From assembly GCF_008642295.1 (NCBI RefSeq), contig NZ_CP029190.1:3889501-3953500 (forward strand): a stretch of DNA of 64,000 bases, in the 5' to 3' direction. Position 1 is the stretch's first letter. Each line of letters starts with the position of its first letter. Shown here piece by piece: positions 1 through 7,690 of this stretch. The DNA is from Streptomyces venezuelae. GTDB lineage: Bacteria > Actinomycetota > Actinomycetes > Streptomycetales > Streptomycetaceae. A program made the position numbers and the translations under genes. Below the pieces are notes generated by a model. It was not told the origin of the DNA and searched no databases. It worked only from the letters and a program-made list of their open reading frames with translations.

Positions 1-173
1 CCCTTCTGGCCCTGCGCGATGTCGAACGTGACCTTCTGACCCTCCTGCAGCTCGCGGAAGCCCGAGGCGGCGATGTTCGAGAAGTGGGCGAACACGTCAG
101 CGCCGCCACCGTCCTGCTCGATGAAGCCGAAACCCTTTTCCGCGTTGAACCACTTCACGGTGCCAGTAGCCAT
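1..173 (-). CDS. cold-shock protein, CspA family (partial, C terminus outside window)
   Basis: Reading leftwards from ATG at 173, the first 57 residues are a classic cold-shock domain: [18 protein letters not shown] at the N terminus, RNP1 (KGFGFI, residues 13-18) and RNP2 (VFAHF, residues 27-31). Such proteins are about 67 residues, bind single-stranded RNA/DNA and act as RNA chaperones in the cytoplasm. The start is fixed by an AAGGAG ribosome site 6-7 nt upstream. The gene runs off the left edge, so the last ~10 residues are unseen. The leader has a strong palindrome (200-222). Streptomyces carry many paralogues, so I give no symbol. Confidence 0.95.
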   Translation of the reverse strand, partial: MATGTVKWFNAEKGFGFIEQDGGGADVFAHFSNIAASGFRELQEGQKVTFDIAQGQK

Positions 174-199
174 GTCGTATCTCCTTGGGGCAGTACACC

Positions 200-222
200 G
201 GCGTCCGTACCGTACGGACGCC
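200..222. promoter_or_regulatory. perfect 11-bp inverted repeat in the cold-shock gene leader
   Basis: The sequence reads ggcgtccgtac, one central base, then the exact reverse complement. It ends about 27 nt before the ATG at 173 and so probably lies in the 5' untranslated RNA. It could be an RNA hairpin or a DNA operator; the sequence alone does not decide. Confidence 0.5.
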
Positions 223-649
223 GTGTCGCCGCGATGATGCCCTGCCCGGAAAATGACCGGAAAATACAGAGCACCTCCGTGCGGCACGCGGCCGACGGGA
301 GTGCTCGAAGTTTTTGGGTACCAAAACTGCAACTGAGATAGACAGTAGCACGTCTCCGTATTATTTGTGCGTCGAATATTTTCCCCGGGTGTCGCCAGCA
401 AAAAGCCTCTCCGCGATAGTCGTCAAAACCTCAGGCCGCGAGCACAGGTATTCATGACGGAGCTGCCCTCGAACCACCGCAACGGTCCGGGCGTAGCTCC
501 GTGGACAGCGCAGGGGCTGCCGTGATCGAGTTCGGTTATTTTCGGCCGGTGGTGCGGTGGTTCAGGAGTTGCCGCTGCTGCGGGCTGCGGAGGGGCGCCG
601 ATGGTGAGGGTGGCGGGGGCCGAGCAGCAGCCGCGGGCTCGTAAGGGCC
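223..649. other. non-coding stretch upstream of the cold-shock gene
   Basis: No reading frame here has family-like sequence. The part from 300 to 420 is clearly AT-richer than the rest of the window and probably holds the cold-shock promoter and a long leader. From about 530 on it grades into relaxase-remnant DNA. I see no RNA gene. Confidence 0.4.
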
Positions 650-1082
650 GGCGCCGCCGCGGACGCCCGTTTCGGGGAGGGTGAGTTCGACGCGGGCCGC
701 GGCCCCGTGGAGAGGTCGGGGGCGAGGGTGGAGCCGGAGAACCAGACCGGCTCGCCCTTGGCGTTGGCGTCGCCCGGGAGGGCGACCTTGTAGCCGCGTA
801 CGTCGGCGGTGCGGTCGCCACGGACGAGCTGCCGCAGGCCGTACTCCTTCTCGATGGCGGCGAGTTCCTTGTCGGGATGTGGTCCTCGGCGTGGCGGACG
901 GCGACCCAGCGGCAGGCGTCGGGGTCGCCTGCGGGGGCGATGCCGGTGGCGTTCAGGACGCGGCGGGCGATCACCGCCCAGTCCTCGTCCGAGAGCGTCC
1001 GGTCCTCGGGGGCTGCCCGGACCGAGCAGTGCCAGACGTGCTTGTCGGGGGTGCGGTCGCCGGCTTGCTTTACGCGCAGGTC
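650..1082 (-). pseudogene. relaxase/mobilisation protein remnant (frameshifted, internally deleted)
   Basis: On the minus strand, about 1082-876 encodes KHVWHCSVRA...EDWAVIARRVLNATGI...CRWVAVRHAEDH, typical of the N-terminal relaxase domain of actinobacterial integrative elements (HxWH...HxxDH-type histidine motifs). The frame then breaks; in another frame about 877-670 reads ELAAIEKEYGLRQLVRGDRT...GYKVALPGDANAKGEPVWFSG, also resembling mobilisation proteins. Neither part has a sensible start or stop. It is a decayed conjugation gene, next to the integrase remnant and att copy on its right. Confidence 0.6.
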
Positions 1083-1117
1083 GAGGGCGGGACCTCGTGG
1101 TCCGCGCGGGCCAGTCC

Positions 1118-1315
1118 TCGGAGCGGGCCCAGCTGATCTACCAGCACTCCACGAGGGAGCACCAGCGCAGGCTCGCCGCCGATATCGACGCCACCGTCCG
1201 GCTCCAGCGCGTGCCCGCCGACCGCGGGCTGCGCGGGCAGGTTCCCGGCGCCACTCGCGCGAGCGTGTCGCCGCTCCCGTCGCCGACGCCCGGCCGGACT
1301 TCTCGGGCGAGGTGA
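1118..1315 (+). pseudogene. C-terminal remnant of a tyrosine site-specific integrase
   Basis: The frame reads SERAQLIYQHSTREHQRRL followed by AADIDATVR and ends at a stop at 1313. The pattern (A/Q)LIYQHSTRE-x-QRxLA is the tail of phage/AICE-type tyrosine integrases just after the catalytic tyrosine region. Everything upstream (catalytic R-H-R core) is gone, replaced by antisense relaxase remnant. The stop lies 130 bp left of the tRNA-Gly att core at 1444, the usual integrase-attP arrangement, so this is the leftover int gene of an element inserted at that tRNA. Confidence 0.65.
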
Positions 1316-1364
1316 TCCCCACACGGGGCACGACAACAACCTGACGCCCCATTAGGGAAGTTGT

Positions 1365-1485
1365 GGCACGCGAATGGCGCGCGGGCCCCGAGAGGTCTAG
1401 ACAATGACGAAGGCCCTGGTCTCTGACCAGGGCCTTCGTTCAAGAGCGGATGACGGGAATCGAACCCGCGCTATAAGCTTGGGAA
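1365..1485. repeat. att copy A: arm repeat, terminator hairpin and 42-bp tRNA-Gly 3' end
   Basis: Three parts in order: an arm-like repeat containing ggcacgcgaatggc (1365-1385), a terminator-like hairpin (stem 1407-1421/1425-1439), and a 42-bp block (1444-1485) identical to the 3' end of the tRNA-Gly gene at 12065. The same order recurs at 8817-8939 and 11985-12105. It is a displaced attachment site left by element integration. Confidence 0.8.
1407..1439. terminator. terminator-like hairpin, copy A
   Basis: A perfect 15-bp stem (acgaaggccctggtc and its complement) with a 3-nt loop sits between the arm repeat and the tRNA-Gly fragment. Its position matches the tRNA-Gly terminator at 12030-12056, but the stem sequence has diverged. 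Confidence 0.6.
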
Positions 1486-2781
1486 TCACCCGGCACTTGA
1501 GCCTTCACGCGGCATCTGACCTGCGGAAACGGCTGCCGATGGTCCCTGCTCGGGGTGGCTCCGATGAGCCCTTGCTGACCGCTGTTTACCGCCCCTACTG
1601 GCACGTTGTGGCACGGGCCTTCCGTGGAGTGCACAGGGGAAACGGCACCACGACGATGTCGGCGTACCGAGGAGCCGAGGTGGAGGCTTCAGTGCGGCCC
1701 GAGCCGTCGGCCGACCGGGGCAGTGGCCGCTCCGGGGCTGAAGGGCAAGGGTCCCGCGATCTGAGGGCCTATGGCTCGACCGTGTGCCGGGCCCGGTGCT
1801 CCGCCCTTCGATGAAACTGTGCGGCAGGTTGAACCGCATGCCCGATCCGGGCCATGTACCGCACCGCTGGGAGCATGACGGGAAGATTGGTCCCCTTGGC
1901 CAGATCCTGCACGACCGTCGCCAGAACGGGACGGTACAGGGCGTTCTGGGTTGTGGCCTGCAGCCCAGAACGGCTGCCTCAGAGTGCTTGGCCGCCCTGG
2001 CCATCCAGCGGCCGAGGAACCTCTCGACCGCCCTCGCCAGGGCCTGCGGACTTTCGTCGGGGGCGAAGTGACCGGCGTCGTCGAAGACCTCGAGCTCGGC
2101 GTTCGGATACCACTGCAGCCACGTGGATCGCATGGTGTCGGGGCCCATCGCCGGGTCGCTCGCACCGGCCACTACAAGCACTGGCGTCGGGTTTCCCTTG
2201 ACCAGCTCGTGGATATCGGGGCCGCGCGTCCAGGATTCGAGGTACGAGCGCAGGGCCGTCTGCGAGGAGCGTTCCGAGCCGTTCACCCTGGCGTCCAGCC
2301 ACGCGTCGTCGTGCCGACTGCCGGTGAGGGCGTCGAAGATCGTCCTGCGGTTGCCGGAATCCTCCACGGCCCCGACGAACAGCTCCCACATCTCCCCTTC
2401 GAGCGGGAACCCGGACGCGGGCACGGGCGAGATGCCGATGATCGAGCGGATCCGCGAGGGAGCGTCCAGCAACAGCTGCTGGGCCGCCTTGCCGCCCATG
2501 GAGTGACCGATGACCGCGAAGGTGTCCCAGCCGAGGTCGTCGGCCACGGCGAGGGCGTCCGCCGCGATTTCCTCCATCGTGTACGTGCCGGGGGTGTCCA
2601 TCGCCTCGCCGTACCCACGGCAGTCCACGAACGCGTAGCTGAACGCGCCTCCGTCCAGGTGCTGCCGCAGATCGCCGAAACTCGACCTGTCGCTGAGCCA
2701 GTGGTGGAGTGCGATGACCTGCTCCGGACCGCTGCCCTGGACCTCGTACGGAACGACGATTGCTGCTCCACGGTTTGCCAC
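1486..2781 (-). CDS. alpha/beta-hydrolase with abnormal run-on C terminus (probably damaged)
   Basis: From a GTG at 2781 the first ~265 residues (to about 1985) form an alpha/beta-hydrolase fold: IALHHWLSD oxyanion region, nucleophile elbow GHSMGGKAA (serine near residue 94), acid-bearing VVAGASDPA, and catalytic histidine in DDAGHFAPDE. Size and motifs fit esterases or haloperoxidase-like hydrolases; the substrate cannot be read. Frame then continues for ~165 residues of Arg/Pro-rich, shadow-like sequence to the edge of the att core at 1486, so the original stop seems lost. In another minus frame about 1768-1950 encodes RPVLATVVQDLAKGT...QFHRRAEHRARH and a stop, perhaps part of another lost protein. 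Confidence 0.6.
   Translation of the reverse strand: MANRGAAIVVPYEVQGSGPEQVIALHHWLSDRSSFGDLRQHLDGGAFSYAFVDCRGYGEAMDTPGTYTMEEIAADALAVADDLGWDTFAVIGHSMGGKAAQQLLLDAPSRIRSIIGISPVPASGFPLEGEMWELFVGAVEDSGNRRTIFDALTGSRHDDAWLDARVNGSERSSQTALRSYLESWTRGPDIHELVKGNPTPVLVVAGASDPAMGPDTMRSTWLQWYPNAELEVFDDAGHFAPDESPQALARAVERFLGRWMARAAKHSEAAVLGCRPQPRTPCTVPFWRRSCRIWPRGPIFPSCSQRCGTWPGSGMRFNLPHSFIEGRSTGPGTRSSHRPSDRGTLALQPRSGHCPGRPTARAALKPPPRLLGTPTSSWCRFPCALHGRPVPQRASRGGKQRSARAHRSHPEQGPSAAVSAGQMPREGSSAG
1516..1616. repeat. distal arm repeat, copy 1
   Basis: Begins ctgacctgcggaaac, continues through gctgaccgctgtttaccgcc and ends ggcacgttgtggcacgg. Near-identical blocks lie at 10758-10856 and, more diverged, 8969-9067. 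Two of the three directly follow a tRNA-Gly att core. The doubled GGCACG units look like integrase arm-binding sites. Confidence 0.6.
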
Positions 2782-2883
2782 GATGTTGGGTCTCTGTTGT
2801 CGGGCCGGCCCCGGAATCCCGCCGGCCGGCGGCTTCGCCCCAACGGCGTACAGGGAAACCGGGCACTATCAGCTCGCCAAGCT

Positions 2884-3000
2884 CTACGTCGTACGGATCC
2901 GAACCCCGATCCAGCCGCGTTTCTCCTCCTCGGCCTCCATGAGCCGGATGCCATGGTGGGTCAGTGTGACCACGGCGGGGACGCTGGCACGTTGGGTCAC
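2884..3000 (-). pseudogene. 3' fragment of a small winged-helix-like island protein
   Basis: The minus strand reads SVPAVVTLTHHGIRLMEAEEEKRGW and stops at 2884. This closely matches the repaired C terminus of the frameshifted gene at 5940-6225 (TPAMVTLTHEGIRRMEAEEE). Only the last ~35 residues of this copy survive, just downstream of the SpoIIE-type gene. Two relics of one family in 3 kb suggest duplication and decay within the element. Confidence 0.6.
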
Positions 3001-3009
3001 GGCCTTCCG

Positions 3010-4218
3010 TCATCCGCGCCACTCGAACAGGACGAGCGTCGCGTCGTCCGAGGTGGTTTCGCCGCGTGCCCGCATGAGGGTGTGGGACAGGTCCCGGGCC
3101 ACCGCGCGGATCCCCTGGTCAGCCTGCTCCAGCTGATTCACCCAGTCGATCAGCTGCTCCTCGCCGAACTGTTCCTGCCCGATTTCGTGTTCTTCGATCA
3201 GGCCGTCGGTGAAGCAGAGCACGCGGTCGCCCGGCTCCAGCGCCACCGCGCTGACCTGTGGCTGGTCCCCTCCGAAGCCGACGGGGAGGGTTGTGGGGCT
3301 GTCCAGACGGCGTACGACGCGGTGTGCGCGGATCAGCATCGGCGCAGGATGCCCCGCGTTGACCCACTGGAGGCGTCCCGTGTCCGTGTCCAGGCGCGTC
3401 ATCTGCGCGGTCACGAAATGGTCCGCGTCGAACTGCTCGGCGACGGCCCGGTCCATGAAGAGGTAGATCTCGGACAGTTCGATGCTGATCCGGCGGGCGT
3501 GGCGGTACGCGCCGATGGCCACCGTGGCCATCGTGGCCGCGTCCAGGCCGTGCCCCATGGCGTCGACCATGGCGAGGTGCAGGACGTCGCCGTTCAGGGC
3601 GTAGTCGAAGCTGTCCCCCGCCACGGCGTAGGCGGGCTCCAGGACTCCGGCGACCGCGACGCGCGGCATCACCATCGACAGCGGGGGCAGCAGGGACCAC
3701 TGGATCTCCGCGGCCACGCTCATCGGTTCACTGCGGCGGGTCCGGAAGAAGAGGTCGGTGTAGCCGTTCTTGGTCTGCAGCAGGTCGGCCGTCAGGACCG
3801 CGATCCTGCGCAGGAGGCGGCGGGCGTCGTAGTCGAGCCCGTCCAGGGTGACCGCGAGGACCCCCACCTGGTCGCCGCCGTCCAGCAGGGGCAGGTGAAC
3901 CCGTATGCCGTCGGGCGTCAGGACTTCGACGGGACGTGACTCCAGGAAGCACCGGCCGGCTTCGGACCGGTCGATGGGCTGCGGATCGCCGGCGGCCACG
4001 CTGCCAGTGGATAGCGGGACCAGCTGTTGCTGTCCGTAGTCCTGGAGCAGGATCTGTGGTTCGCGGCCCCCCATCCGGGCCACCGTCTCGGCGACGAGCG
4101 GGCCGACCATGGCCGGCGGCAGCTCGTGCGCCCCGTCCAGGAGCACCCCGAGCAGTTCCTCCCCGAAGCTCTCCGATCGGTCCGGGTCTCCGGCGTCTCC
4201 GCGCCTTCCGACGGTCAT
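3010..4218 (-). CDS. SpoIIE-family PP2C serine phosphatase with N-terminal sensor region
   Basis: A 402-residue protein from the ATG at 4218, chosen because GGAGG lies 7 nt upstream; frame stays open further but looks like noise. Residues ~15-175 are a GAF-like sensor region. Residues ~185-402 are a SpoIIE/RsbU PP2C domain: GDSFDY (near 201-206) and DAMGHG (219-224) supply metal-binding aspartates, then CFTDGLIEE and SDDATLVLF. Such enzymes dephosphorylate anti-anti-sigma factors in partner-switching cascades or act in stress signalling. No kinase or anti-sigma partner is adjacent; the GNAT-AAA+ gene diverges 289 bp away. It is cargo of a tRNA-linked element. Confidence 0.88.
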   Translation of the reverse strand: MTVGRRGDAGDPDRSESFGEELLGVLLDGAHELPPAMVGPLVAETVARMGGREPQILLQDYGQQQLVPLSTGSVAAGDPQPIDRSEAGRCFLESRPVEVLTPDGIRVHLPLLDGGDQVGVLAVTLDGLDYDARRLLRRIAVLTADLLQTKNGYTDLFFRTRRSEPMSVAAEIQWSLLPPLSMVMPRVAVAGVLEPAYAVAGDSFDYALNGDVLHLAMVDAMGHGLDAATMATVAIGAYRHARRISIELSEIYLFMDRAVAEQFDADHFVTAQMTRLDTDTGRLQWVNAGHPAPMLIRAHRVVRRLDSPTTLPVGFGGDQPQVSAVALEPGDRVLCFTDGLIEEHEIGQEQFGEEQLIDWVNQLEQADQGIRAVARDLSHTLMRARGETTSDDATLVLFEWRG

Positions 4219-4507
4219 CCTGTTGCCTCCAACCGGGCGGCGGGCCGGCGTCCGGCTGCACGGGCGGCGTTGCCTCCAGGATGCATCTTTCCGGCCGGCG
4301 GTGGTGAAGGGAGCCGTCTGGCGACAAACCAGCCCGATGTCGCTGACCCGGGGCTTCGCCATGGAGCGGAGGACGGCAACCGAGGCGGGCTCTGCTGCCG
4401 TGAGGTGTCGCCGTGCCGTCCAGTGCCGCTGGCCTGAAGGGGCCGATGTGCGGGTCCGGCGGACAACGGCCGATGATGGGAGTACGACCGAACACGCGGA
4501 GCTGACC

Positions 4508-5776
4508 ATGACGGGTTTGCGTGTCAGGGACTACACCCAGGACGATTTCGAAGCGGTGATCCGAGTCGACGCGGAGAGCGGTACGGCCGAAGAATCACCG
4601 CTCTTTCCGCTCTCGGACGCCGTGGCGGCCCTCCAAGCCCTCCACCCGGCGGTGGTGGCCACCGCGGACGAGGAGGTGGTCGGCGCTGCCGTGAGCAGGG
4701 TGGACGGAGACCGGGCGTGGATCCTGCGCATCAGCATGGCCCCTGCCTGGCGGCACCAGGGGCTGGGCAGCGATCTCATCACGGCCCTGGAGCACCGGCT
4801 GTTCTCCGGTGGTGTCCGCGCGGTGCACGCGGTCCTGCCCGAAGGTGAGACCGGTGCCACTGCCCTGCACAACTGCGGCTTCGGCGCCCGTCCGGGCCTG
4901 GTCTTCTTCGAGAAGCGCGGGCGAGTGGCCCCTCATGCGGTCAGCATGCTCGCGTCGCTGGGAGCGGAGCTGCCGCGCGGGGGACTGTGGCAGAAGGTCG
5001 CGGGCATGCAGAAGGAGAAGGAGCTCATCGAGCGGCGCCTGGTCCTGCCCCTGGCCCATCCCGAAATGGCCGCCCAGCACGGAGTGGAGCTGCCGCGGGC
5101 GGTGATGCTGTTCGGGCCGCCAGGGACGGGGAAGAGCACGTTCGCGCACGCGATCGCCAGCCGTCTGGGATGGCCGTTCCTCGAACTGTTCCCCGCCCGG
5201 CTGGCCGCCGAGTACGGGCTGGCCACCGGGCTGAACCGGCGCTTCGACGAGATCGCCCGGCTCGACCACGTGCTGGTCTTCATCGACGAGGTCGAGGAGA
5301 TCGCGGGGGCCCGGAGCGGTGCGGACGCGACCGCGGTCGGTGTCGTCAACGAACTGCTCAAGGCGATCGTCCGGTTCCGGGGCCAGGACGGGCGGCTGCT
5401 CGTCTGCGCCACGAACGACGTGACCACGCTCGATTCCGCGTTCCTGCGGCACGGCCGTTTCGACTACGTGCTGCCGATCGGCCCGCCCGACGACCGCGCC
5501 AGGACCGCACTGTGGGAGAGCTACCTGGCCCGAGCGGGCGCGGAGGCCGACAGCGCTGTGCTGGCAGCCGCCAGCGAGGGGTTCACCCCTGCCGACATCG
5601 CCCATGTGGCGCGTACCGTTTCCCAGGTCCAGTTCGAGCGCACCTTCGACACCGGAACCCGGGTCCGCCCCACCACCGAGGACTACCTGGGCACCATCGG
5701 CGACACCAGGCCCACGGTCAGCGCGGCCATGGCCCAGGAGTTCGCCCACCAGACCGAGGAGTTCGCCCGCATCTAG
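4508..5776 (+). CDS. GNAT acetyltransferase fused to AAA+ ATPase
   Basis: From ATG at 4508 (422 residues). Residues 1-140 form a GNAT fold with the acetyl-CoA loop RHQGLGSDL (82-90) and ALHNCGF. Residues ~165-422 are a AAA+ module: Walker A GPPGTGKS (203-210), Walker B VLVFIDEVEE (255-264), sensor-1 CATNDVT, arginine-finger-like RHGRFD (314-319), and a C-terminal helical lid. The AAA+ half resembles FtsH/proteasome-type ATPases but has no protease. The frame is open to 4109, but that upstream part lies opposite the SpoIIE start and is not family-like. A single polypeptide coupling acetyl transfer to protein remodelling is plausible but unproven. Confidence 0.85.
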   Translation: MTGLRVRDYTQDDFEAVIRVDAESGTAEESPLFPLSDAVAALQALHPAVVATADEEVVGAAVSRVDGDRAWILRISMAPAWRHQGLGSDLITALEHRLFSGGVRAVHAVLPEGETGATALHNCGFGARPGLVFFEKRGRVAPHAVSMLASLGAELPRGGLWQKVAGMQKEKELIERRLVLPLAHPEMAAQHGVELPRAVMLFGPPGTGKSTFAHAIASRLGWPFLELFPARLAAEYGLATGLNRRFDEIARLDHVLVFIDEVEEIAGARSGADATAVGVVNELLKAIVRFRGQDGRLLVCATNDVTTLDSAFLRHGRFDYVLPIGPPDDRARTALWESYLARAGAEADSAVLAAASEGFTPADIAHVARTVSQVQFERTFDTGTRVRPTTEDYLGTIGDTRPTVSAAMAQEFAHQTEEFARI

Positions 5777-5939
5777 TTCTAGTGACGTGAAGTGCAGGTG
5801 GAACCGCGGATGCGCCAGCGGGTCTTGACGATCACCCGCTCGACATCCGCGTCGGTGATCTTCCTCGGAACACCGGGACGTGGTGACCACTCTGGGCGCA
5901 CTCCCAAACGATCCGTGACTGCAGGCCTTCTCTTCCGGA

Positions 5940-6225
5940 TCAGGCCGGGCCCGTGGCCGTCCCTTCCTCCTCGGCCTCCATGCGCCGGATTCCCTCGTGG
6001 GTAAGGGTGACCATCGCGGGGGGTGTTGCCCGGCCCCCAGTCGACGTTGATCAGCCTTTCGCCCGCCAGGTAGGTGCAGGCGGCGGCCAGGTCCTGTTCC
6101 GGCACGTGGAGGTCGCGCCGCAGCTGCGCTCCGGTGATGCCGAGGAGGCGGTTGCCCTCGACGGCTTCGTACAGGACCCGGAGCACCTGTTCGCGGTAGG
6201 TCTTGCGTTCGCGCAGTGTGGCCAT
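5940..6225 (-). pseudogene. small winged-helix-like protein, single-base frameshift
   Basis: Residues 1-55 (MATLRERKTYREQVL...GNRLLGITGAQLRRDL...YLAGERLINVDWGPGN) look like a small winged-helix DNA-binding protein. After GPGNTP the frame turns to nonsense. Removing one C from a run of six (G run near 6017-6022 on the plus strand) restores AMVTLTHEGIRRMEAEEEG and a stop at 5940, giving 94 residues. The related fragment at 2884-3000 supports this repair. Either a slip mutation or a sequencing error. Unrepaired, the frame reads on to 5779. Confidence 0.65.
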
Positions 6226-6275
6226 GACCGCGTCCTCTCGCGTGAGGGGTGCGCTCCGGGGCCCGCCGGGGCTTC

Positions 6276-6542
6276 TCAGACCTCGTCGGAGTGGGCGCCG
6301 GTGCCGGCGGGGGGCCTACTGGCGGCCAGCCACGAGCGGGCGGAGCCGGCGGGTTTTGCCGTGTCCACGGTGAGGTGGAGGCGGGTGTCGCCGTCGAGGC
6401 CGGGGTAGCTGCGCTGTTCCGCTCCGGCGAAGCAGCGGCGAAGGGCTTCCGCGACCGCTCGGGCGGCTTCGGGCGTGTGCGCGATGATCCGTACCTCGGC
6501 GTGTCCGGGCGACGGCAGTGCCTGGGTCTCGATGTACTTCAC
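6276..6542 (-). CDS. hypothetical protein, 88 aa
   Basis: MKYIETQALPSPGHAEVRIIAHTPEAARAVAEALRR... is a compact alpha/beta protein: beta strand (VRIIAHTPE), helix (AARAVAEALRRCF), then strands (RSYPGLDGDTRLHLTVD). This resembles small Streptomyces element proteins, but I do not recognise a named family. It lies 50 bp upstream of the winged-helix gene and downstream of the DUF5994/membrane pair on the same strand, probably one transcription unit from about 7406. Confidence 0.7.
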   Translation of the reverse strand: MKYIETQALPSPGHAEVRIIAHTPEAARAVAEALRRCFAGAEQRSYPGLDGDTRLHLTVDTAKPAGSARSWLAASRPPAGTGAHSDEV

Positions 6543-6636
6543 GTGGGCGTATTCCCTTCAGGGTGGGCGAGAGGTCGGCAGGTCGGGGCACCGTGGCGCC
6601 CCGACCGCTGCCCCCGGTCGGAGGAAGGTCTGTTCC

Positions 6637-6834
6637 TCACCGGTCGGCACCCGTGTGGTGGGCTCGACGACCGGTGTCGTCCGGCAGACCGGCAGGTCTC
6701 GGCAGGGGGGCACTGAAGCGGTAGGCCTCGATCCGCGCGTCGTGCTGGGCGTTCAGCAGGTGGATCCAGCGCATTCCGATGGCGATCGCGAGGATGATCA
6801 CCGCGATGAGGACGACGGTCTCCACGAAGCTCAC
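6637..6834 (-). CDS. small single-pass membrane protein, 65 aa
   Basis: The GTG at 6834 overlaps the stop of the upstream DUF5994 gene (GTGA), so translation is probably coupled. Residues 4-21 (VETVVLIAVIILAIAIGM) form one membrane helix; the rest is a hydrophilic Arg/His-rich tail. The short N terminus and positive tail suggest an N-out/C-in anchor. No known family. Coupling to DUF5994 suggests they act together. Confidence 0.65.
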   Translation of the reverse strand: MSFVETVVLIAVIILAIAIGMRWIHLLNAQHDARIEAYRFSAPLPRPAGLPDDTGRRAHHTGADR

Positions 6835-7406
6835 CTCCAGCCGTTTCCGGGCAGTGGGAGGGTGCTTCGGTCCATCGGGTTCCCGAAGGGGTACACGCAT
6901 GCCCCGCCTTCGCCATCCCAGGTGTCTTCCCGGAGGCGGGCATCGCGGATGCCGCGCCCGATGGCGGCTTCGTTGGCCATCAGCACGCCCGGAGTGAGGA
7001 CGCTGCCCGGTATCGTCGCGGCGGCCATCAGGCGGGCCGCAGCTGCGGGTGCGGTCTCGGGCGGGATGACGAGGAGGTCCCAGCGGCCGACGGTGTAGGA
7101 GAGCAGGATCAGCTTGTCGGGGTCCTGTTCGGTGAACCAGCCCACGTGCAGCGTGCGCCCGACCATGGGCACGGTGTGCGGTACGACGGGCCAGCGGGTG
7201 GGGTTCACGGTGACGCGGGTGATGCGGCCCCACGGCTCGTCCAGGGCAGCCAGCAGCACCGGGAGCTCGGCTTCGAGGTCTCGGGAGTAGGGCCACCAGG
7301 CACCGTCCAACTGGCCGGCGAGCGTGCTCTTCGGGGTGAGGGACAAACGAGCCGGAAGCTCTGCGGCGAGGTCGCGGGGCGCGGTCCGGTCGAGGGTCGT
7401 GGTCAT
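6831..7406 (-). CDS. DUF5994 family protein, 191 aa
   Basis: The central sequence LDGAWWPYSRDLEAELPVLLAALDEPWGRITRV is the DUF5994 hallmark (DGAWWPRSRDLxxELPxLxxxLxxxxGxIxRV), followed by a strand-rich part (LHVGWFTEQDPDKLILLSY) and a C-terminal helix with VIPPETAPAAAARLM. No enzymatic motif is visible and the function is unknown. It is divergent from a second DUF5994 gene at 7691, with 284 bp between them, and is translationally coupled to the small membrane protein. Confidence 0.8.
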   Translation of the reverse strand: MTTTLDRTAPRDLAAELPARLSLTPKSTLAGQLDGAWWPYSRDLEAELPVLLAALDEPWGRITRVTVNPTRWPVVPHTVPMVGRTLHVGWFTEQDPDKLILLSYTVGRWDLLVIPPETAPAAAARLMAAATIPGSVLTPGVLMANEAAIGRGIRDARLREDTWDGEGGACVYPFGNPMDRSTLPLPGNGWR

Positions 7407-7690
7407 GATGTGGACCTGCCCCCGGACTGCCCGTCGGCAGCCCGGTTTTTAGGCGATCGCCGGAAATGACACCCGCGTGAAAGCCGGTGTGCGAAGTACT
7501 TCCGGTGCTTTCACTGTACGCCTGTTCGGCGGACTGTGACCGGCCTGAGCAGGTATTTTGCGGCGGGCGGTGGAGCGGGCGGCGGGAGTACCGTGAAAGG
7601 ACGGCAGGCCCACGCACGTCGCCCGACCGCACCGCATTGGTGCCGACCTGCAACACAGTACGGCCGCACCCCGTAGACGGGCGGACCCAC

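Noticed and set aside
1951..3939. 662-residue plus-strand open frame opposite the hydrolase and SpoIIE genes
   Set aside because: Composition is that of an antisense shadow in GC-rich DNA (His/Gly/Val/Asp-rich, no motifs), while the minus strand carries clear families.
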